A DNA stretch of 64,000 bases, from contig DAOLES010000008.1 of the NCBI GenBank assembly GCA_035326705.1, positions 11,525-75,524 of the forward strand, in the 5' to 3' direction. The translations under genes were made by a program, and so were the position numbers. Shown here in pieces: positions 1-8,094 of this stretch. Under the pieces are notes generated by a model. It saw only the letters and a program-made list of their open reading frames with translations. It did no database searches and was not told where the DNA came from. Every line of letters begins with the position of its first letter. Position 1 is the stretch's first letter. The stretch is from Oligoflexia bacterium. GTDB taxonomy: Bacteria; Bdellovibrionota_G; JALEGL01.

Positions 1-332
1 CTGTGGCTTTTGTTGCTGAATCTACCATCCAACAACTTAATTTAGACTACAGACAAAAAAACAAGCCCACCGATGTGCTTTCTTTTGAGCAAAATGAAAT
101 TTTTGGAAAATACCATTGTTTAGGGGATATCATCATCTGTGTGCCCGTAGCCCAAGCTCAAGCTCAAGAAAAATCTGTAGCTTTACCTGATGAAATTAGG
201 CTTTTGCTTACCCATGGATTTTTACATCTCTTAGGTTACGATCATGCTGAACCGGAAGAAGAAAAAATTATGTTTGCATTACAAGATGAACTGGTGCAAA
301 AACTCAAGCAAACTGTTATAGCGTCTCATTAA
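1..332 (+). CDS. ybeY: YbeY endoribonuclease (rRNA maturation factor), 5' truncated by window edge
   Basis: This is the C-terminal part of YbeY, the zinc-dependent single-strand endoribonuclease that acts in 16S rRNA 3'-end maturation and ribosome quality control. The diagnostic metal site HGFLHLLGYDH (three zinc-binding His, H-x3-H-x5-H) lies about 30 residues before the stop, and KPTDVLSF upstream is the other family signature. About 109 residues are visible, while the family usually has about 150, so the true start lies left of the window. The GTG at base 3 is probably internal. The stop is one base before the lnt start, so the two genes are probably cotranscribed. Confidence 0.93.
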   Translation, partial: VAFVAESTIQQLNLDYRQKNKPTDVLSFEQNEIFGKYHCLGDIIICVPVAQAQAQEKSVALPDEIRLLLTHGFLHLLGYDHAEPEEEKIMFALQDELVQKLKQTVIASH

Positions 333-333
333 A

Positions 334-1887
334 ATGAAACTTAATTTAGCAAAAACTCCAGCCACTTATCTTATTTACGCTGTTTGTATTCTCTTATGGG
401 TTTTTTCATTCCCCGTAGCCTTAGGCGGGCGTTTGATCAGCCCACCTTGGTTAAATGCTGTGTGTGTATTTTTTTATTTTTTATTTTTTCTAGCAAGTCT
501 TGAAAATAAAGCGCCAAAAACAGCCTTTAAAATAGCTTTTACCTTAGCCTTTAGTGCCTATTACTTTATATTAAACTGGATTAGAATCTCCATGCATGAC
601 CATGCCGGTATGCCTTTATGGCAGGCACAAATTGCACTGATTATGGCCGCAAGCTTAGTGGCGCTTTATCCTGCTTTGGCTGCAGCTGCTTTTGCATACG
701 GTAGCTTTTTTTTAAAATCTCAAAGACAACGGTTATTGCTAGGGGTGCTTTGCTTTTCTGCAATGGAGTTGGCCAGACAAATAACCCCATTTAGCGGCTT
801 CCCATGGTTGATGCCAGCCTACGGTTTGCATGCTTTGTTGTCTATTTGCCAAGTCAGTTCTATTATTGGTGTGTTGGGTCTAAGTGTCTGCTTGTATCTT
901 GTTCAATTCTTGCTTTATCAAAGTCTCAAATATAAAACATTAACTTCTAGTTTTGTTGCGCTGATTGTCACTGGTCTTTTATGGGTTTTTGGTCAGCATC
1001 AAATCCATTACATTCAACAGCTAGACACAAAAACAATCAATATGGCCTGGATTCAGGGCAATATTCCACAAAGTTTAAAGTGGACTGCACAGGGCAAAGC
1101 CATGGCGATGGACATTTACAATTCTTTATCCAAAGAGCATGTGAATAAAGGTGCAGAAATTATTGTTTGGCCTGAAGCTGCTGTGACCATGCTTTATGAT
1201 CAGAGTTCATCTAAAAACAAATTCAATGCCGACTATTTAAATACCAGTTATTTATTGTTTGGTGCGCCGTCGTTCATCCATCGCGAGCATGAGAGATATT
1301 ATCAAAACTCTGTGTTTGCCGTTAATCAAGAAAATACCCTTTTAACCAGGAGTGATAAGTTCCACTTGGTTCCTTTTGGTGAGTACATTCCTTTTCCCTT
1401 TAGCTTTATTGAAAAGCTTGTTCCAGCCGCAGCAGGTAGTTTTATTTCTGGATCTGAACAAAGCATGATCAAACTTCCACAAGCAACATTTGGTACGTTA
1501 ATTTGCTATGAAAGTTTATTTGGTTATTTGTCGCGCAATATGGTGGCCCAAGGCGCTGATATTTTAATCAATTTAACCAATGACGCTTGGTTTAATAAAA
1601 GTTCAGGCCCCTATCAACATAAAGTATTTGCTCAGTTCAGAGCCATTGAAACTCGGCGCAGCTTGGTCAGAGCGGCCAATACTGGCATTTCTACTTGGTT
1701 TGATGCCAGTGGAATACAGCAGCAATCCATTGCTTTATTTGAACGTGGCAGTTTACAAGCTAGTATTCCCGTATATACAAGCCGCTCTTTTTATGTACGT
1801 TTTCCATACCTTGTGTCATCCATCATTATCTTTGCATCATTGATATTGTTGCTAAATATACAAAAAGCTCGTAAAGATGAACTGTGA
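334..1887 (+). CDS. lnt: Apolipoprotein N-acyltransferase
   Basis: Lnt transfers the third acyl chain from phospholipid to the N-terminal cysteine of lipoproteins in the inner membrane. The protein has 517 residues, the normal size. The N-terminal ~220 residues are hydrophobic with several membrane spans, then comes a periplasmic nitrilase-fold domain, then a final C-terminal span. The Glu-Lys-Cys triad is visible: Glu in VWPEAA (about 279), Lys in DKFHLVPFGEYIPF (about 341) and Cys in LICYESLF (about 391). The gene starts one base after ybeY and its stop overlaps the next gene in a GTGA motif. The many lipoproteins encoded in this window fit its presence. Confidence 0.96.
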   Translation: MKLNLAKTPATYLIYAVCILLWVFSFPVALGGRLISPPWLNAVCVFFYFLFFLASLENKAPKTAFKIAFTLAFSAYYFILNWIRISMHDHAGMPLWQAQIALIMAASLVALYPALAAAAFAYGSFFLKSQRQRLLLGVLCFSAMELARQITPFSGFPWLMPAYGLHALLSICQVSSIIGVLGLSVCLYLVQFLLYQSLKYKTLTSSFVALIVTGLLWVFGQHQIHYIQQLDTKTINMAWIQGNIPQSLKWTAQGKAMAMDIYNSLSKEHVNKGAEIIVWPEAAVTMLYDQSSSKNKFNADYLNTSYLLFGAPSFIHREHERYYQNSVFAVNQENTLLTRSDKFHLVPFGEYIPFPFSFIEKLVPAAAGSFISGSEQSMIKLPQATFGTLICYESLFGYLSRNMVAQGADILINLTNDAWFNKSSGPYQHKVFAQFRAIETRRSLVRAANTGISTWFDASGIQQQSIALFERGSLQASIPVYTSRSFYVRFPYLVSSIIIFASLILLLNIQKARKDEL

Positions 1888-2933
1888 ACTTTTTAAATAC
1901 ATACCCTAAACGCTGGCTCATACTGCCTTGTTTGCTGGTAAGCAGTGTGGTCTTGTATGTTTTGCCACAAAGTTTTTGGTTGCGTTTTTATGTTTCTGTT
2001 TCGCAGATCAACAAGGACGCCGTTGATGAAGAACAAGTTTTAAAATTACAACAAATATTTTTACCTAAAAATACTCAATGTCAAAAAAGCTCTAACAATA
2101 ATACTTACTTTTGCACACAATCTAGCCTAAAAAAATCTGAGCAACGTCAGTCTTATGCCCTGATTCAAAAAAATCAACGCCAAGGCTTTTTAAGCAAAGT
2201 AGCCTTCTCTGACTTATTAGAAAGTAAAATTAACCAAATCCAACAATTACGCCAAGACAATGTAGATCTTGAACTCAAGCTGATTGATTTGGATGAAAAA
2301 CTTTCTGAAGAAGATAAAAAAGCAGTTTTAGATTGGCAAAGTAAACAGCAAGCCATAGAAAGTGAATTATCCTTCAATCAACAGCGCTTAAGATTTTTTC
2401 AAGATGCCATAACTCTAGCTCAAGAAAAAGAAAACAATGTAGAACTCTATGAAGAAAAATTAAAGGATATCAACACCAGTATTGCTGATCTTCAACTTGA
2501 AGCAAGCAGCCTTAATGCACAAAAAGAAAACTTTAACAGCAATCAAATTGCTTTTATTGCTGCCCAAAGCAAGTTGAACACTAACAACCAAGAACGTGAG
2601 AGCTTGCTTAAAAAAACCGCTTTTTTAGAGGACATTAACAACAGCTATAAAAATGAAAACTTTGTCCCAGATCCAGAAAAAATACAATGGGAAATTAGTC
2701 AACTGCGTTTAAAAACCCAACGCTTTAGCCTAGCAAAATTATTTTATGTCATCCCATTAACATTTTTATTGTTTGGCCTCTGCATTCATAGTCGGAATAG
2801 CTTGTTGCATTATCGCAATCAATACAATTTAAGCACTGATGAAATGGCACAAATCCTCAACGCATCTTTTTTGGGTGATTTAAACTCTTTTTTTTCAAAA
2901 AATACTGATAAGTCAGTGTCTAATGATAGCTGA
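1884..2933 (+). CDS. Membrane-anchored coiled-coil protein of unknown function
   Basis: I do not recognise this 349-residue protein. It has a hydrophobic N-terminal segment (about residues 10-35), a long charged Gln/Glu/Lys-rich central part (about 115-270) with heptad-like character that should form coiled coil, and a second membrane segment near 285-302 (IPLTFLLFGLCIHS). This suggests a periplasmic coiled-coil domain held by two inner-membrane anchors. It starts at a GTG that overlaps the lnt stop (GTGA), so translational coupling to lnt is likely. Its last four codons and stop lie inside a decayed copy of the neighbouring PilZ gene, so its C terminus may have been redefined by that duplication. 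Confidence 0.75.
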   Translation: MNFLNTYPKRWLILPCLLVSSVVLYVLPQSFWLRFYVSVSQINKDAVDEEQVLKLQQIFLPKNTQCQKSSNNNTYFCTQSSLKKSEQRQSYALIQKNQRQGFLSKVAFSDLLESKINQIQQLRQDNVDLELKLIDLDEKLSEEDKKAVLDWQSKQQAIESELSFNQQRLRFFQDAITLAQEKENNVELYEEKLKDINTSIADLQLEASSLNAQKENFNSNQIAFIAAQSKLNTNNQERESLLKKTAFLEDINNSYKNENFVPDPEKIQWEISQLRLKTQRFSLAKLFYVIPLTFLLFGLCIHSRNSLLHYRNQYNLSTDEMAQILNASFLGDLNSFFSKNTDKSVSNDS

Positions 2934-3010
2934 AAAACGTAAAGTTTCTTGTATTTAAGTTTGCATGCATGTTGACAATCAAGGCATTGACCCTCTAGTT
3001 TTTTTATAGG
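2923..3010 (+). pseudogene. Decayed partial copy of the start of the downstream PilZ gene
   Basis: The segment beginning ATGATAGCTGAAAAACGTAA aligns base for base, apart from a 3-base indel and scattered substitutions, with the start of the intact PilZ gene at 3128 (ATGATTGAAAAACGTAA...). Similarity runs for about 80 bases to the shared GTATTGACCCT/GCATTGACCCT block. In the PilZ frame this copy reads MIAEKRKVSCI and then an in-frame TAA, so it is not functional. The two copies are about 205 bases apart in the same orientation, as expected for a tandem duplication that has since decayed. Confidence 0.75.
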
Positions 3011-3029
3011 GGAAACCCCCTTCCCCCTC

Positions 3030-3057
3030 GCAAATGAAAAACGTCGTTTTCATTTGC
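3030..3057. repeat. Perfect 11-bp inverted repeat between flanking C-rich tracts
   Basis: GCAAATGAAAA and TTTTCATTTGC are separated by six bases and form a clean hairpin. It is bracketed by C-rich runs (CCCCCTTCCCCC before, TCCCCC after), and a small GGGG-AAA-CCCC hairpin lies just upstream at about 3009-3020. No U-tract follows on the plus strand, so a standard terminator is not supported. It lies between the decayed and intact PilZ copies. Confidence 0.6.
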
Positions 3058-3127
3058 TCTCCCCCTGCGGCCAAAACAATATAAAATTGCTTTGCCTCAT
3101 CCATTAATGGTATGCATATCTCAACTT

Positions 3128-3463
3128 ATGATTGAAAAACGTAAAGCTTCTCGTATTCCAGTTTCCATGCGTGTCGACTGTCAAGGTATTGACCCTATTG
3201 CTTTTGGTTATGCTCAAAATTTTTCTTTGCAAGGCATGGCTTTGGTTGTTCACTATCAAAATCACCATGATATCTCACCCAATGAATCTGTAGTCTTAAA
3301 GTTTATACTTCCAGGCAGTGCCACTGCTTTAAGTCTAAAAGCAAAAATAACCCGGATCAGTCAGGCCAGTGATAAAGAAACCCTGATTGGGGTCCAATTT
3401 TCTGATTTATCTGAGCTTGCGTTTAAAGAACTGAGCTTCTTTATGGCCACCCAAAGTACTTAA
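3128..3463 (+). CDS. PilZ domain protein (putative c-di-GMP receptor)
   Basis: Small single-domain PilZ protein. The two cyclic-di-GMP binding signatures are present: RKASR (RxxxR) at the N terminus and NFSLQG (the [D/N]xSxxG motif) about 25 residues later, followed by an alternating beta-barrel pattern (VVLKFILPGS, KITRISQ, LIGVQFSDL). It could act as a stand-alone c-di-GMP adaptor. The open frame extends upstream to a TTG at 3092 and an ATG at 3107. I chose 3128 because RKASR normally lies near the N terminus and the decayed duplicate upstream also begins at this ATG. The stop abuts the convergent gene at 3465. Confidence 0.85.
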   Translation: MIEKRKASRIPVSMRVDCQGIDPIAFGYAQNFSLQGMALVVHYQNHHDISPNESVVLKFILPGSATALSLKAKITRISQASDKETLIGVQFSDLSELAFKELSFFMATQST

Positions 3464-3464
3464 A

Positions 3465-3953
3465 TTAAAGCAAGGTTTTAAACAAAACATAGCCGAGATA
3501 AAGCATAAGTACCGCCCGGACCAGCCATGAAAATTTTGACATTTTTAACTCGCAGGGTACAACTTCAATGTTAAATACCGTTTGTTTTAACCACGCTGGC
3601 TGATGCTGCATACCAAATTGGTAATGCATTCCTGCAAACGTTTCAATTTTTAACACTTGTCCTTGGCTCAAAAAACTCTTAAAAATCATCATTTCAGCAT
3701 TTTTAATCGACTCAAGTGGAATTTCCCAATCCTTACATATGATTCTTTTGTTTGTTAAACAAACAACAGCTCGCCGGGAATTAATCCACTGCATCCCCCG
3801 CTGAACTTGCATGCTCTGTTCACTTTTAATTGCTTTTGCCGCATTGATGGCCACAATTGTATCCTGCGGATAACGCGACTGAATTTTTCTTTTCGCAAGC
3901 TCTGTCATGTAAAGTAGATTGGTAAAGAATGTAGATAGTTTTGTAAAGGTCAT
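3465..3953 (-). CDS. PH-like domain membrane protein, unknown function
   Basis: A 162-residue protein. The middle (RRAVVCLTNKRIICKDWEIP, then LESIKNAEMM) resembles the bacterial PH/GRAM-like beta-barrel pattern in which 'LTNKRII' precedes a strand ending in an 'IPL..I' turn. A C-terminal hydrophobic segment (about residues 143-161) should anchor it in the inner membrane, with the domain in the cytoplasm. The start could also be the internal ATG at 3908 (MTELAKRK). It is convergent with the PilZ gene with a one-base gap and no terminator. The PH-like assignment rests on pattern only. Confidence 0.6.
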   Translation of the reverse strand: MTFTKLSTFFTNLLYMTELAKRKIQSRYPQDTIVAINAAKAIKSEQSMQVQRGMQWINSRRAVVCLTNKRIICKDWEIPLESIKNAEMMIFKSFLSQGQVLKIETFAGMHYQFGMQHQPAWLKQTVFNIEVVPCELKMSKFSWLVRAVLMLYLGYVLFKTLL

Positions 3954-4026
3954 ATCTGTTTATAACATAAGACGCTAAGCTTTTCTATTAATGTGACTAT
4001 ACATTGCCATACATTATATCAACACC

Positions 4027-4217
4027 TTATCCACAGCTGTGGATAAGTCATTTTATTGTTTAAAAAATTAAAAAAATAAAAATAAAAATTTGACCTTTTA
4101 AAAACAAACAAATTCAGACACTTATAAAAGTAAATGAAAATACGCTTTTTTTCTTAGATCCTTTAATTTTCAATACTTTCCCAGTTTTGCACAGACTTAT
4201 CCACAGGCCTATACACA
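4027..4217. other. DnaA-box cluster next to AT-rich DNA (candidate replication origin or DnaA-binding locus)
   Basis: In the 352-bp gap 3954-4305 I see TTATCCACAGCTGTGGATAA at 4027-4046, a perfect 20-bp palindrome made of two inverted consensus DnaA boxes. A third exact box TTATCCACA lies at 4197-4205, and a near-box CTATACACA at 4209-4217. About 140 bases of strongly AT-rich DNA (4050-4190) separate them, as expected of an unwinding element. No open frame of note lies in the gap. Against a true oriC: dnaA, dnaN, rpmH and parAB are not nearby, and most genes to the right run on the minus strand. A DnaA-titration or DnaA-regulated promoter site is the alternative. Confidence 0.55.
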
Positions 4218-4305
4218 CTTATGCGTCAGTACATGCATCTAAATAACACGCTCAATCACCTATAATTGCGTGCCTAATGCCAGTCTTTATGTTTAAATTG
4301 CAAAA

Positions 4306-6351
4306 ATGTTAAACTCTCATCTGATCAAGTGGCTGCTGGCGCTGTTATTATTAAGGACTTTACTCTCTGTTTTTGTCGGCAAAGAGCCCCAGCAAAGCAA
4401 AAAGTCATTGCTATTTGGTCTGTTTTTTATTGTTTGGGCTTACTTTTATTGGATTCTAGGATCCGTCTTTTCTTTTAACTCTTCCGTACTGATGGCCTGT
4501 TTGGCTTTGCTTCCGAGCTTCATTCTCTTCCTTAAACCTCAAAAAAACACCAAGTTTTTTAAGCTTCCACGTTTTTCAATAGAGAGTTATATTTTTTGGA
4601 CAGTTTTGATCTTGGCTTTGCTGTTACGGCATTTTTTTCCTCAGCTGGATAACTACGAAAAATATTCCGACATGGCCTTAATGCAAAGCTTGATTTTAGA
4701 TTCTAGTTTTCCGCCCATGGACCGTTGGTTAAGCGGCTATGCCCTTAACTACTACTATTTTACACATCTTTTATTTGTCCCACTGATTCAAATACTCAAT
4801 ATTCCTATTGAGTTTGCCATGAATTTAATTACCAGTACGGTTGCGGCCTTATTATGCAGCACCAGTTACGACCTGCTTAAATTTTACGCCGCTAAGCTCA
4901 GTACACGCTTAATCTCGGTATTTTTAGTGTTTTTTGCTGGGAACTGGGAGTGGGTTCGTTGGGCCACTAAAATGCATGACTACAAAGGTGGTTTTAACTG
5001 GGCCAACTCTTCCAAAGCCATACCCGGAGTCATTACAGAGTTCCCCTACTTTTCTTTTTTGCTGGGTGACATGCATGCTCATTATATTGCTCTTTTGTTT
5101 GTTCCCATCACCGTCTATATTTGGATGCAAAGTCAACGGCATTTAAACAACCCCCATGCCCAGCAATCAAAGATCTTGCTCTATTTTTTAGCGCCTTTGA
5201 TGACAGGTGTACATTATATGGCCAACAGTTGGCAAATGCCTTTTGTTATCATTTTATGCCTGTATGCCTTTCATAAACATATTAAGTATTTAATCATTCA
5301 TTTATTCTTGGCTTTCTTTTATTTTATTTATTTTTTTGCCTTGTATGAAGCCCCAGGCAAAACGGGTCTTTTCTATGTAGAAAAAGCTCTTCGTAGCCCA
5401 TGGCCTGACTTTATGCTGCATTGGGGACCCTTTTCTTTTATTCTCCTTGTTTTTTTTGCTTTTTATGTCAAAAACATTTCATCTTCTCAATTGCTAGAAT
5501 TAAAACATAAAAAAATAACTTTATTATTGCTATTGGCTAGCCTGCTTGTTGGGGGTTTTGTTCTGGGTTGGGTAGCGGCTACACTCATAACCATCATCTT
5601 ATTTTTGATCAGAAACAGGGTTTTTCAAAACTTGGGACAAAGTTGGCATAAAGCTATTTTACTTCTATCACTGCTAACTATTTTGGGCTGTGAATTTATA
5701 TCTGTTGATGCCACTTTAGAAAGTTTACGCCTTAACACTGTTTTTAAATTTTATTACTTGGCTTGGTGGGGACTGGCCGTTAGTGTTCCTGTTTTTATTG
5801 AGCGTTCACAATTGCTCAACAAAAAACGCTACTTGCTGACTTTATGTTTGGGAGCCCTAATTTCATTGTATTATCCTATAAGAGCAAGCGCTCAGAGAGT
5901 AACACAAAACATTGATAAACCTTTAACACTAAATGGTATGCGTAACTGGGAAACCAGCTACCCCGGCCAAGCTGAAGCAGTTGTTTGGTTAAGACAACAC
6001 ACGCATGCTCAAGATATTATTTGGGAACTGATGGGAGGTGCCGATCATAGCTTTGCAAAATTTTCTACCTTCAGTGGTAGACCTTCTGTTTTTGGTTGGT
6101 ATACACATCAAGTAACCTGGCGAAAAAATGGTAAAAATTTATTTATTGCCCGTTTATCAGATTTTATCAATTTAAATAAAAACCCTAGCAAAGAACAATG
6201 CAATGCTTTTTTACAAAAATACCGTGTTAAGTGGATTATTGTCTCTGCCAAAGAAAAAGAAATCTACAGCCAAAGCTTACAAAACGTATTGTCTACTTAC
6301 CCTCTTGCATTTAGCAATGGGCATGTCAGTATTTATAAAGCAGCTTTTTGA
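4306..6351 (+). CDS. YYY-family (DUF2298) polytopic membrane protein
   Basis: A 681-residue protein with about a dozen or more predicted membrane spans. It carries the family hallmarks: GYALNYYYFTHL (about 144-155, the YYY motif), FPYFSFLLGDMHAH (about 246-260, with acidic and His residues near a membrane face), NTVFKFYYLAWWG, and a soluble-like C terminus with FSGRPSVFGWYTHQVTWR (about 589-606). The family is thought to resemble lipid-linked-sugar glycosyltransferases, but I know of no firm biochemical role. The start is an ATG just after the DnaA-box gap. It ends inside the convergent MauE/DoxX-like gene with a 19-bp overlap. Confidence 0.85.
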   Translation: MLNSHLIKWLLALLLLRTLLSVFVGKEPQQSKKSLLFGLFFIVWAYFYWILGSVFSFNSSVLMACLALLPSFILFLKPQKNTKFFKLPRFSIESYIFWTVLILALLLRHFFPQLDNYEKYSDMALMQSLILDSSFPPMDRWLSGYALNYYYFTHLLFVPLIQILNIPIEFAMNLITSTVAALLCSTSYDLLKFYAAKLSTRLISVFLVFFAGNWEWVRWATKMHDYKGGFNWANSSKAIPGVITEFPYFSFLLGDMHAHYIALLFVPITVYIWMQSQRHLNNPHAQQSKILLYFLAPLMTGVHYMANSWQMPFVIILCLYAFHKHIKYLIIHLFLAFFYFIYFFALYEAPGKTGLFYVEKALRSPWPDFMLHWGPFSFILLVFFAFYVKNISSSQLLELKHKKITLLLLLASLLVGGFVLGWVAATLITIILFLIRNRVFQNLGQSWHKAILLLSLLTILGCEFISVDATLESLRLNTVFKFYYLAWWGLAVSVPVFIERSQLLNKKRYLLTLCLGALISLYYPIRASAQRVTQNIDKPLTLNGMRNWETSYPGQAEAVVWLRQHTHAQDIIWELMGGADHSFAKFSTFSGRPSVFGWYTHQVTWRKNGKNLFIARLSDFINLNKNPSKEQCNAFLQKYRVKWIIVSAKEKEIYSQSLQNVLSTYPLAFSNGHVSIYKAAF

Positions 6352-6779
6352 TGTTGATGGTATTTTTTAATCAACAAGGCTTGCGCTATTGCCATAATCA
6401 ATAACAGCAAATCTTCATAAACGGTGGCAGTGGTTAATGGTCTTTGCAAAAACACACCAAAGCAACCACAATTATCAATAGTAATTCCACGGTAAAGGGT
6501 TACAAGTGCCAAAACAAGATACATCAATTGCACTGCCAACACAGCATAGGCTGTCACAAGCAATTTTTTACCTGTGGTTAGTGCATAAGCCAAAAATAAT
6601 TCAAACAAACTAAATGCCAGAGCAAAACTCAAAACAAAGCCATTCATTTGCCCTAAACCTGGTAACTGATATGCTGTTATGGCTTGCGCAAAACCACGGT
6701 TATCTAAAAGTTTACCCAAAGATGTTGTCAGATAAATAAGAACAAAAAGATAGCGAATAATAAATAAAACAATTTTCAT
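6333..6779 (-). CDS. MauE/DoxX-like small membrane protein
   Basis: A 148-residue protein with four predicted membrane helices. It has the MauE/DoxX-family layout: an N-terminal helix followed by LTTSLGKLLDNRGFAQAITAYQL, and the paired-cysteine motif NCGCFG near residue 112, just before the last helix. Members are linked to disulfide or redox chemistry at the cytoplasmic membrane (MauE in maturation of methylamine dehydrogenase, DoxX in thiol oxidation). It is the last gene of the minus-strand operon with the chalcone-isomerase-like, DUF547 and radical SAM genes, one codon boundary after its neighbour. The stop overlaps the YYY gene in convergent orientation. Substrate unknown. Confidence 0.75.
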   Translation of the reverse strand: MKIVLFIIRYLFVLIYLTTSLGKLLDNRGFAQAITAYQLPGLGQMNGFVLSFALAFSLFELFLAYALTTGKKLLVTAYAVLAVQLMYLVLALVTLYRGITIDNCGCFGVFLQRPLTTATVYEDLLLLIMAIAQALLIKKYHQHQKAAL

Positions 6780-7334
6780 TTACTCTCCCAACAAATCTTT
6801 TTTTAACTGTTTGGTGGGAGGATGTTCACCAATAAAAGTCATTAGTATGACTTGACCAAAGGTAGTATCTTCCAAGTCTATCCATGGTTTTTTATTTTTA
6901 AAAATTTTTAAGCCTGTTTTTAAAAACTGGTAATCTTGTAACTCATCTTTTTCTATAGCTTGCACTTGTGAAATAAACTTTTTTTTACTGTCTTTAATAT
7001 CTTCACACCAAGTATTACAATTGCTTTCTATTGATTTTATCCAAGCTTCTTGTGTTGCTTTTAAATCCACTTTATGGTTGTACTTTAAACGAATCAGTAT
7101 TGGATTTTCCTGTTTTAATAATTTATCTGTACTAGCTGGTTTTAAATCATCATGCCCATAAAGCGCAGCTTCATAGACATTGGCCCAATAGTATTTTCGC
7201 TTACCTTGTCCTATTTTTATCAATTTTTGCTGTTTAATTGTAACCGTGTCTGGGAATAGTTTTTTTTCTTCAGCCTGAAGCTGAAAAAAACAAAAACTAA
7301 AAGCAATAAAAATAATAAATCTAACCCTGCCCAT
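6780..7334 (-). CDS. Chalcone-isomerase-like periplasmic protein
   Basis: About 184 residues with a Sec signal peptide (FIIFIAFSFCFFQLQA then EEKK). The signature IGQGKRKYYWANVYEAALYG matches the chalcone isomerase-like fold (the bacterial Chalcone_3 type, normally non-catalytic and sometimes lipid binding), and the C terminus (GQVILMTFIGEHPPTKQLKKDLLG) matches the family end. I chose the ATG at 7334 because it has a GGA about nine bases upstream and begins the signal peptide cleanly; the frame is open to an ATG at 7349. Either start overlaps the DUF547 gene, so they are translationally coupled. Role inferred only: binding or processing a hydrophobic ligand with its operon partners. Confidence 0.75.
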   Translation of the reverse strand: MGRVRFIIFIAFSFCFFQLQAEEKKLFPDTVTIKQQKLIKIGQGKRKYYWANVYEAALYGHDDLKPASTDKLLKQENPILIRLKYNHKVDLKATQEAWIKSIESNCNTWCEDIKDSKKKFISQVQAIEKDELQDYQFLKTGLKIFKNKKPWIDLEDTTFGQVILMTFIGEHPPTKQLKKDLLGE

Positions 7335-8094
7335 GAATGGTCCAATCATAAGGAATAAATTTAATTTTATAGTCTTTGGGAATATTTAAGTCTGTATGCA
7401 GATTAATGTAATCAATCAATGTTGGGCTTTGCTCACTGATAAAATCATCTTTATAAAAACTTAAAATTTCTGAAACATAAACCGTTTTATTATCTGAATT
7501 GATCTCTAAATTGCGTTTTTCACTAAAAAAAATGCGCCGCGCTTCATTGAGTTCTTGTTCAATGTTATCGGCTGTGAATGGTTTTTTTGGTAAAACCGGA
7601 CAAGAAACCGACATACAATTTAAGGCAAAGTGAATTCGTTCATCAAATTTTTTTCGTATGTACTTATTTTCTAGCGTGTACAAAGACATTTTTTTTTGGG
7701 CAATGTGTAACTTGGTTAAAAAGAAAAAGCGTATTTTGCCAAAACCTTGATTGGTTTGTGGAATAAAACTTTCTAGCACATTGTACATGGACATGGCGTT
7801 GTAGCTATTGATCATATGGGCCAATAGCGCATTTTTTGAAGTAAATTCAGAAAAAGGAGTATGAGCAATGTAATGCACGTAGAGATTTAAATCATCTTGT
7901 TGTTTAACCAAGCATTTAAAATCAACTTGTCCTTGATCATTGACATATTGACTTAAAACACTGGCGTAAGCCTTGATAGCCTGAACATGGTCAATTTCAG
8001 CTTTGCTGTTAAGACGAGGTATTTTGCGCACACATGCTGACAAGACCATCAACACCATAATCGCAACAATGCCATGTTTAATATTTTTTTTCAT
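7321..8094 (-). CDS. DUF547 domain lipoprotein
   Basis: A 257-residue lipoprotein: signal peptide with lipobox LSAC at about residues 18-21, then a DUF547 domain with LLAHMINSYNAMSMYNVL and the characteristic IHFALNCMSVSCPVL, where the conserved Asn/Cys/Ser cluster lies. DUF547 has a papain-like circularly permuted look, but its reaction is not established. Its start overlaps the stop of the radical SAM gene by 4 bases and its end overlaps the chalcone-isomerase-like gene, so these form a tight operon. It should sit on the periplasmic face of the inner or outer membrane. DUF547 genes commonly occur near chalcone-isomerase-like genes, which supports a shared pathway. Confidence 0.85.
   Translation of the reverse strand: MKKNIKHGIVAIMVLMVLSACVRKIPRLNSKAEIDHVQAIKAYASVLSQYVNDQGQVDFKCLVKQQDDLNLYVHYIAHTPFSEFTSKNALLAHMINSYNAMSMYNVLESFIPQTNQGFGKIRFFFLTKLHIAQKKMSLYTLENKYIRKKFDERIHFALNCMSVSCPVLPKKPFTADNIEQELNEARRIFFSEKRNLEINSDNKTVYVSEILSFYKDDFISEQSPTLIDYINLHTDLNIPKDYKIKFIPYDWTIHGQG

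Noticed and set aside
4027..4046. The palindrome as a transcriptional operator
   Set aside because: Both half-sites are exact DnaA boxes and a third lies nearby, so DnaA binding explains it more simply.
6333..6351. Overlap of convergent genes as an error
   Set aside because: Both frames have clear family motifs up to their ends, so a short 19-bp convergent overlap is accepted.
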